Part shown: positions 57,948 through 64,000 of the stretch, one piece after another
Layout of the letters: each line of letters opens with the position of its first letter
Numbering within the stretch: position 1 is the first letter of the stretch
Assembly (NCBI RefSeq): GCF_023634065.1
Contig: NZ_JALKCV010000002.1
Span: 186,001 to 250,000, forward strand
Source of the DNA: Microbulbifer litoralis
Lineage (GTDB): Bacteria; Pseudomonadota; Gammaproteobacteria; Pseudomonadales; Cellvibrionaceae
Reading direction: 5' to 3'
DNA length: 64,000 nt
Made by a program: the position numbers and the translations under genes
Notes under the pieces: generated by a model
What the model was told of the DNA's origin: nothing
The model's database searches: none
Seen by the model: only the letters and a program-made list of their open reading frames with translations

Positions 57948-59423
57948 TCATTCACCAGGGTGCTTCGGCGGCGCCCCCTCGTGATCCGCGGTGATACCGA
58001 TTTCCTCCCTGGTCGTGGGCGTGATTTCGGTGTGCACCTCCTCGGCGCCGTGCATCCAGTCCACCAGTTTCTCGCGCAGGAAAAACAGCAGCACACCCGC
58101 GCCGATTGCGGCGATGGCCACACCGCCAAAGGTGGCCAGCGGGCCCGACTCCCCCACCAGCTTGCCGATCTCCGCCGCGCCCTTGTTGGCGATGCCGATA
58201 AACGCGAGCCACAGCCCCATCATCAGCGACAGGTAGCGCAGCGGCGACAGCTTGGTGACCATCGACAACCCGATCGGCGACAGACACAGCTCGCCGATTG
58301 TGTGAAAGATATAGGCGAACACCAGCCACCAGATGCTGGCCCTGATGGTCTCCGAAGCGCCGATCTGCAGCGCCGCGCCGCACATGGATACAAAACCCAG
58401 CCCCAGGAAAATGAGGCCCATGCTGAACTTGGCCGGCGAGCTGGGCTCGCGATCGCCGAGTCCCACCCAGATACTGGCGATCAGCGGTGCCAGGATGATG
58501 ATAAACAACGGGTTGACCATCTGCAGCCAGCTGGCCGGAATCTCCCATCCCAGTACGTGCAGGTCGGTATTATGTTTGGCAAACAGGTTCATCGAGCCCG
58601 CCGCCTGCTCGAAACCGGCCCAGAAAATGACCGTGAATACCCCCAGGACCAGGATCACCTTGATGCGGTTCCGTTCCTCGGGTGTCAGCGGTTTGTGCCT
58701 GTCCGTCACATCGGGCGTCAGGCCCAGCTTGGCGGATGGCTGCTGGCCTATCTCGCCGAGGTAGCGGCGGGCCTGGGTCAGCTGCAGGATAACGCCCAGC
58801 AGCATGCCGAGGCCGGCGACAAAGAAAGCCAGTTGGTAATTCACTTTCTCGCCGATCCAGCCCACCACCAGGTAGCCGAGAATGGAGCCGATATTGATCC
58901 CCATATAGAAGATGGTGAAGGCGGTGTCGCGGCGCCGGTCGCCCTCTTCGTAGAGATCGCCCACCATGGTGGAAATATTGGGTTTGAAGAGGCCGTTGCC
59001 GATGATCATCAATGCCAGGCCAAGCCACAGCATCGTGATCTCGCTGCCGTCCGGCAGCCAGGCGTGGGGGAAGGCCAGGGAAAACTGCCCCAGCATCATC
59101 AGTATGCCGCCGAAGATGATACAGCGCCGCTGGCCCCATTTGTTGTCCGCCATCCAGCCGCCGATGATCGGTGTCAGGTAGACGAGCATCGCATACCAGC
59201 CCAGGTAACTCAGTGCCTTGGCCTCCAGCGCCACCTGCGGCATGTTTTCCCAACCGAAGGCCGCCACGGCGCTGGCAGACGTCAGGTAGAACACGAAAAT
59301 GCCGCGCATGCCGTAGTAGCTGAGCCGCTCCCACATCTCGGTGCCGAACAGCAGGAACAGCCCCTTGGGATGGCCGAGCATTTCCCCGGCGGATGTGGGA
59401 GGCTTGGGTTTGAGGTCTTGCAT
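57948..59423 (-). CDS. Proton-dependent oligopeptide transporter (POT/PTR family)
   Basis: 491 residues from ATG 59423 (MQDLKPKPP); an upstream frame to 59543 overlaps a repeat. The ExxER motif occurs in TEMWERLSYYGMRG; GGWMADNKWGQRRCIIFGG follows, and FWAGFEQAAGSMNLF and LCLSPIGLSMVTKLSP are as in the other POT gene at 27480. Together they suggest heavy use of peptides as nutrients. The extended C-terminus after about residue 460 is hydrophilic. Confidence 0.94.
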   Translation of the reverse strand: MQDLKPKPPTSAGEMLGHPKGLFLLFGTEMWERLSYYGMRGIFVFYLTSASAVAAFGWENMPQVALEAKALSYLGWYAMLVYLTPIIGGWMADNKWGQRRCIIFGGILMMLGQFSLAFPHAWLPDGSEITMLWLGLALMIIGNGLFKPNISTMVGDLYEEGDRRRDTAFTIFYMGINIGSILGYLVVGWIGEKVNYQLAFFVAGLGMLLGVILQLTQARRYLGEIGQQPSAKLGLTPDVTDRHKPLTPEERNRIKVILVLGVFTVIFWAGFEQAAGSMNLFAKHNTDLHVLGWEIPASWLQMVNPLFIIILAPLIASIWVGLGDREPSSPAKFSMGLIFLGLGFVSMCGAALQIGASETIRASIWWLVFAYIFHTIGELCLSPIGLSMVTKLSPLRYLSLMMGLWLAFIGIANKGAAEIGKLVGESGPLATFGGVAIAAIGAGVLLFFLREKLVDWMHGAEEVHTEITPTTREEIGITADHEGAPPKHPGE

Positions 59424-59500
59424 GGATACCGCTCGCAAGTGATGTTGATTCTGAACAGGGAACCGTTGTGTTGCGACGCAAGAGCGGCCCCCGCCAGGCG

Positions 59501-59531
59501 CAGCCCGGATGGAACGTAGCGGAATCCGGGG
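59501..59531. repeat. Dispersed repeat, CAGCCCGGATGG type
   Basis: CAGCCCGGATGG...GCGGAATCCGGGG, the second copy of the element at 27369-27400, here between the divergent POT and hrpA genes. Confidence 0.75.
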
Positions 59532-59652
59532 AGCCCGCCGCATTCCGATACCGCGTTATTCAGTATGTCGGGCCACAAGGACTCCTGAGCAAGTATAGTT
59601 CAGCGCCAGAGCACTGATATACTCCGCCGTTTTCGATGATTTCCGGTGACCG

Positions 59653-62600
59653 ATGAGTGACGTCGACTCCCTATCCGAGCAGATATCCCAGTGCATGGGC
59701 AGCGATCGCCTGCGCCTGCGCAAAACGCTGAACAACGCCCGCCGGCGCCTGCGCGATGGCAAGCCGGCGGACCGGATGCTGGCGCAACTGGAAGAACAGT
59801 TGAAGGCCTCGCAGGCGCTGGCGGCGGCGCGCAGGGAGAAGCTGCCGCAGGTCACCTGGCCGGAGCAACTGCCAGTAGTGGAACGGCGCGAGGAGATTGC
59901 CGAACTGATCGCCGGGCACCAGGTGGTGGTGGTGGCCGGCGAGACCGGCTCGGGCAAGACCACCCAGTTGCCGAAGATCTGCCTGGAGCTGGGCCGCGGC
60001 GTATTCGGCCAGATCGGTCACACCCAGCCGCGGCGGATCGCCGCTCGCACCGTGGCCAACCGCATCGCCGAGGAGTTGCAGCAGCCGCTGGGGGCGTCGG
60101 TCGGCTACCAGGTGCGCTTTACCGACCACAGCACCGAGCATACCCACGTCAAGCTGATGACCGACGGCATCCTGCTGGCGGAAATCCAGCGCGACCCGCT
60201 GCTGGCAAAATACGACACGCTGATTATCGACGAGGCCCACGAGCGCAGCCTCAATATCGACTTCCTGCTCGGCTACCTGAAAACGCTGCTGCCGAAGCGA
60301 CCGGACCTGAAGCTGATCATCACTTCCGCGACCATCGACCTGCAGAAGTTTTCCCGGCATTTCGACAATGCGCCTATTATCGAGGTGTCCGGCCGCACCT
60401 ACCCGGTGGAGATCCACTACCGGCCGCCGGCGGACAGCGACGGCGACCTGAGCGAGCAGGTGATCGAGGCGGCGGAAGAGTTGCTGCGGGAGGAGAAGGC
60501 CAGCGGTCGGCGCGGTGGCGATATCCTGGTATTCATGAGCGGCGAGCGCGAGATCCGCGAGTGCGCCAAGGCATTGCGCCACGCGCAGATTCCACACCTG
60601 GAAGTGCTGCCGCTGTATGCGCGCCTGAGCCTGGCCGAACAGAACCGGGTTTTCCACCGCCACTCCTCAACCGGTTCAAGGGGCCGCCGCATCGTGCTGG
60701 CCACCAACGTGGCGGAGACGTCGATCACCGTGCCGGGCATCCGCTATGTGATCGATCCGGGCACGGCGCGTATCAGCCGCTACAGCTACCGCAGCAAGAT
60801 CCAGCGGCTGCCGGTGGAAGCGATTTCCCAGGCCAGCGCCAACCAGCGCGCCGGCCGCTGCGGCCGTGTCAGTGCCGGTGTCTGTGTGCGCCTGTACGAG
60901 GAGCGGGATTACGAACAGCGGCCGGAATTTACCGACGCGGAGATCCTGCGCACCAACCTGGCCGCGGTCATCCTGCAGATGCTGCAGCTGCGGATCGGCG
61001 ATATCCGCGACTTCCCGTTTGTCGACCCGCCGGATGAACGCCTGATCAACGACGGCTACAAGCTGCTGCAGGAACTGCAGGCGGTGGACGCGGGCGGCAA
61101 AGTCACGCCGCTGGGTCGCAGCCTGTCGCGCCTGCCGCTGGACCCGCGCCTCGGCCGTATGCTGGTGGCGGCATCGGAAAACGGCAGCCTGCGGGAAATG
61201 CTGGTGATCGTCGCCGCACTGGCGGTGCAGGATCCGCGCGAGCGCCCGGCGGAAAAACGCCAGGCGGCGGACGAGAAACACAAACAGTGGCAGCACGAGC
61301 AGTCGGATTTCCTGTCCTTCGTGCAACTCTGGGATGCGTTCGAGGAACAACGCCAGGAACTGAGCCAGAACCAGTTGCGCAAGTGGTGCCAGAAAAATTT
61401 CCTGTCCTGGCTGCGCATGCGCGAGTGGCGCGACATCCACTACCAGTTGCGCATCGCCTGCCGGCAGATGGATATGAAAGCGAAAGGGGAGGGCGGCGAG
61501 CCGGCGGACTACGCGTCGATTCATCGCGCCATCCTGCCGGGCCTGCTGGGCAACATCGGCCTGCGTGATGAAAACAGGGAATTCCTCGGCTGCCGCAATC
61601 GCCGCTTTCATATTTTTCCCGGCTCCGGCCAGTTCAGGAAACCGCCGCGCTGGGTGGTGGCCGGGCAGTTGCTGGAAACCAGCCGCCTGTTCGCGCACAC
61701 GGTCGCAAAAGTCGAACCGGACTGGGTGCTGGCCGCCGCAGAGCACCTGGTCAAACGCCATTATTTCGAGCCCCACTACGACGCCCGCGCCGGCCAGGTA
61801 AAGGCGTTCGAGAAAATCTCCCTGTACGGCCTGGTGTTGGTGGAGAAACGCCGCATCCACTACGGCAAACTGGATCCACAAACCGCGCGCGAAGTGTTTA
61901 TCCGCCAGGCGCTGGTAGAGCAGCGCTATCGCGGCAAGGGCAGGTTCTTTAAACACTACACGGACCTGCTGGCGGAGCTGGAAGACCTCGAGGCCAAGTC
62001 ACGCCGCCGGGATATCCTGGTCGACGACGAGGTGGTATTCCGCTTTTTCGACGAGCGGGTGCCGGCGGATATCGTCAACCTGGCGGGCTTCGAGCACTGG
62101 CGCAAGAAAGCCGAACAGGACGACCCGCAACTGCTGTCGATACCGCGGGAACTGCTGATGCAGCAGACCGCCGACCACGTGGGCGAGGCGCAGTTCCCGG
62201 ACGCACTGCAGGCCGGCGGTATCGAATACCCGCTCAGCTACCACTTCGAGCCCGGCAGCGCCGCGGACGGAGTGAGTATTCACGTGCCCGTGGGCGCGCT
62301 GCACCAGGTGCCGGCGGCGCGCCTGTCGTGGCTGGTGCCGGGGCTGTTGCGGGACAAGTGCATCGCGCTGGTCAAGAACTTGCCCAAACAGTGGCGCAAA
62401 TACTTCGTGCCGGTACCGGCGGCCGTGGACAGGGCGCTGCCGCGCATGCAGCCGGACAATACGCCCCTGTGGCAACGGCTGGCACAGGAACTCAAACGGC
62501 AGACGGCCCAGCAGGTGCCGGACGCAGACTGGGAGGCGGCCGAACAGTCGCTGGAGGATTTCTACCGTTTCAATATCCGCGTGCTGGACGAGGCCGGCGA

Positions 62601-63576
62601 GCTGCTCGACCAGGGCCGCGACCTGGCCGCACTGCAGGCCCGCTACCGCGACCGGGTGCAGAAAGAACTGGCCACCGCCGGCGACGATTTCGAGCGCGAC
62701 GGCATCACCGCGTGGGATTTCGGCGACCTGCCGCAGACCCACACCCTGCAGCAGGGCAGCCTCAAGGTGCGCGCCTACCCGGCGCTGGTGGAAGCGGGGG
62801 ACAGCGTCTCCCTGAAACTGCTGGACAACCCCGGCGAGGCGCGCCGGCTGTCCCGTGCCGGTATCTGCCGCCTGGCGCTGCTGCACCTGCCGGAGCCGGT
62901 CAAGTACCTGCGCAAGGAGCTGCTGCGCGGCAAGGAGCTGGGGCTTTCCGCCGCCGACCTGGGCCGACGCGAGGAAGTGGCGGACGATATCCTGCTGGCC
63001 GCCGCGCGCGAGCTCTTCTGGCCGGATGAACACTGGCCGCGCACGGAACAGGAATTCCTGGCGGCGCTGCAGAAAAGTGGTGAACTGGTGGGCACCGCCC
63101 AGGAAATCGCCGGGCTGCTGGTCAAGGCGCTGGCGCAGCTGGTACCACTGCGCAAACAGATCAAGCAGCAGAAAAACCTGGCTGTGGCCATGGCGGTGGG
63201 GGATGTCCAGCGGCAGCTTGCCGGGCTCTTCTACCGCGGCTTCCTGTTCGATACGCCGCTGGAGTCACTGCGCCAGTATGGCCGCTACCTGAAGGCGATC
63301 GAGTTGCGGCTGGAAAAGGCGGCTCTGGATCCGAACCGCGATCGCCGCCTGCAGGCGGAGTACGAAAAGGCGGCGGCGCCGTACCTGGCGCTGGCGGAAC
63401 ACCGCAAGCCGCGCACACTGGCGGCGGAGCCACGGCTGCAACAGTACCGCTGGATGCTGGAGGAGTTCCGCGTATCGCTGTTCGCCCAGTCCCTGAAAAC
63501 CCTGATGCCCGTTTCCGCCAAGCGTCTCGACAAGGCGTGGCGGGGAATAGAACGGGATGGTCCGTTCGCTGTGTAA
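59653..63576 (+). CDS. hrpA: ATP-dependent RNA helicase HrpA
   Basis: 1307 residues, close to E. coli HrpA (1300). DEAH-box helicase: Walker A GETGSGKTT (96-104), DEAH at 193-196, TSATI, and the conserved QRAGRCGRV in motif VI. Ratchet and OB-fold regions follow, and the long C-terminal DUF3418-like part (about 720-1300) is typical of HrpA. HrpA resolves stalled ribosomes and mRNA structures in E. coli. The start (ATG, MSDVDSLSEQ) has GGTGACCG upstream. Confidence 0.96.
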   Translation: MSDVDSLSEQISQCMGSDRLRLRKTLNNARRRLRDGKPADRMLAQLEEQLKASQALAAARREKLPQVTWPEQLPVVERREEIAELIAGHQVVVVAGETGSGKTTQLPKICLELGRGVFGQIGHTQPRRIAARTVANRIAEELQQPLGASVGYQVRFTDHSTEHTHVKLMTDGILLAEIQRDPLLAKYDTLIIDEAHERSLNIDFLLGYLKTLLPKRPDLKLIITSATIDLQKFSRHFDNAPIIEVSGRTYPVEIHYRPPADSDGDLSEQVIEAAEELLREEKASGRRGGDILVFMSGEREIRECAKALRHAQIPHLEVLPLYARLSLAEQNRVFHRHSSTGSRGRRIVLATNVAETSITVPGIRYVIDPGTARISRYSYRSKIQRLPVEAISQASANQRAGRCGRVSAGVCVRLYEERDYEQRPEFTDAEILRTNLAAVILQMLQLRIGDIRDFPFVDPPDERLINDGYKLLQELQAVDAGGKVTPLGRSLSRLPLDPRLGRMLVAASENGSLREMLVIVAALAVQDPRERPAEKRQAADEKHKQWQHEQSDFLSFVQLWDAFEEQRQELSQNQLRKWCQKNFLSWLRMREWRDIHYQLRIACRQMDMKAKGEGGEPADYASIHRAILPGLLGNIGLRDENREFLGCRNRRFHIFPGSGQFRKPPRWVVAGQLLETSRLFAHTVAKVEPDWVLAAAEHLVKRHYFEPHYDARAGQVKAFEKISLYGLVLVEKRRIHYGKLDPQTAREVFIRQALVEQRYRGKGRFFKHYTDLLAELEDLEAKSRRRDILVDDEVVFRFFDERVPADIVNLAGFEHWRKKAEQDDPQLLSIPRELLMQQTADHVGEAQFPDALQAGGIEYPLSYHFEPGSAADGVSIHVPVGALHQVPAARLSWLVPGLLRDKCIALVKNLPKQWRKYFVPVPAAVDRALPRMQPDNTPLWQRLAQELKRQTAQQVPDADWEAAEQSLEDFYRFNIRVLDEAGELLDQGRDLAALQARYRDRVQKELATAGDDFERDGITAWDFGDLPQTHTLQQGSLKVRAYPALVEAGDSVSLKLLDNPGEARRLSRAGICRLALLHLPEPVKYLRKELLRGKELGLSAADLGRREEVADDILLAAARELFWPDEHWPRTEQEFLAALQKSGELVGTAQEIAGLLVKALAQLVPLRKQIKQQKNLAVAMAVGDVQRQLAGLFYRGFLFDTPLESLRQYGRYLKAIELRLEKAALDPNRDRRLQAEYEKAAAPYLALAEHRKPRTLAAEPRLQQYRWMLEEFRVSLFAQSLKTLMPVSAKRLDKAWRGIERDGPFAV

Positions 63577-63930
63577 TTGCGTAGAAAATGACGGAGTTCG
63601 CATTCGGCAGCGCTGCTTGAACCTATGCTGGGCGCTGATTCGAAGCAGTAGTCGCCGGTGGTGTTTGCTGACTATACTGCTGGCGGCAGTTGAGGTATTA
63701 CCAGCTCAACTTTCGGAATTTGAGAACTCGCCGGTGGCACAAGCCGGGGCAGGTGGCGCCCTTCTGGGACACGCCGTAAATACATCCCTGTAGGCTTGTT
63801 CGCGAGGTCCCTCTCGCAGACAGTCCCAGAAGGGCGCCCCCAGCCCTGCTCCCGGAACTGAGCTCCGAAACTTGAGTTGCCAAGAACGACGTTTGTACCA
63901 AGTATCAAGGTCATTTCAGGAGAACCATTT
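63577..63930. other. Intergenic region downstream of hrpA with a hairpin element
   Basis: No gene. It carries copy 2 of the core-element repeat (63705-63876). The last 50 bases lead to an AGGAGAACC ribosome-binding site for the gene at 63931. Confidence 0.65.
63705..63876. repeat. Hairpin element with conserved core, copy 2
   Basis: Inner arms GGCGCCCTTCTGGGAC (63755-63770) and GTCCCAGAAGGGCGCC (63823-63838) pair perfectly; outer parts pair with mismatches (CTCAACTTTCGGA with its partner near 63862-63876). The core 63771-63822 differs from copy 1 at three of 52 positions. Confidence 0.8.
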
Positions 63931-64000
63931 ATGTCCAGGAAAAATCTTTCCCCGGTCGCAACAGCGGTCGGCGCCGCCTTCCTGGCGTCCGCCGCGATGA
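63931..64000 (+). CDS. Start of a signal-peptide protein, possibly an HvfA-type RiPP precursor (partial)
   Basis: Only 23 codons are in the window (MSRKNLSPVATAVGAAFL and a few more Ala/Ser residues), running off the end. The start follows AGGAGAACCATTT. The opening, with a basic patch, SPVATAVGAAF and small residues, is like the signal peptides I recall for HvfA-type metallophore precursors, which are typically short and followed by hvfB and hvfC genes. This rests on the signal peptide alone; any exported protein is possible. Confidence 0.4.
   Translation, partial: MSRKNLSPVATAVGAAFLASAAM

Overview
The window looks like chromosomal DNA of a GC-rich marine-type gammaproteobacterium. The DapA-BamC, DnaX-YbaB-RecR, Rnd-YcgL-YcgN and HrpA neighbourhoods, FabV as enoyl-ACP reductase, and the many TonB-dependent receptors (TBDRs) and proton-peptide symporters would suit the Cellvibrionales/Microbulbifer group. 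This is an inference from protein resemblance; no rRNA is present. I see no tRNA, rRNA, CRISPR array, complete insertion sequence or prophage.

Layout. 0.4-4.8 kb: aceE-aceF (pyruvate dehydrogenase E1 and E2, no E3 gene) behind a 17-bp perfect palindrome. 5.0-6.5 kb: three small lipoproteins sharing a cysteine module (C-x12-C-x5/6-C-x8-C), then a small membrane protein. 6.5-7.9 kb: a MerR/SoxR-type promoter with no cognate gene, then an AraC-family regulator. 7.9-16.0 kb (minus strand): an HlyD adaptor, an ABC ATPase, two MacB/FtsX-type permeases, a sigma-54 response regulator, a histidine kinase and a HiPIP. A consensus sigma-54 promoter with upstream TGTCCG repeats precedes the adaptor gene, which suggests a self-controlled efflux system. 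16.3-27.4 kb: housekeeping and accessory genes (SulP-Usp, thioesterase, fabV, tas, acyltransferase, dapA-bamC, metallo-beta-lactamase fold protein, TauE). 27.5-30.5 kb: POT symporter and TPR lipoprotein. 30.6-48.8 kb: four TBDRs, three of them in a row; the last has an STN signalling domain and follows FecR and an ECF sigma factor (cell-surface signalling). An AT-rich segment (about 33.4-37.4 kb) between the first and second TBDR holds MarC, a 164-bp palindromic element, a small lipoprotein and a TPR-sulfotransferase. 49.1-54.6 kb: dnaX-ybaB-recR-rnd-ycgL-ycgN. 54.8-57.8 kb: a membrane/winged-helix protein, a MoxR ATPase and a VWA protein. 57.9-64 kb: second POT symporter, hrpA, and the first codons of a signal-peptide protein resembling HvfA-type RiPP metallophore precursors.

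Most notable: dnaX carries an E. coli-like programmed -1 frameshift cassette, and its linker holds a 132-bp tandem triplication built on a dispersed GAGTCCC heptamer. Two copies of an element share a 52-nt core but have locus-specific arms that still pair with each other. The sigma-54 efflux operon and the cysteine-module lipoproteins are the best candidates for little-described biology. Start codons were refined by family alignment from memory and by ribosome-binding sites.
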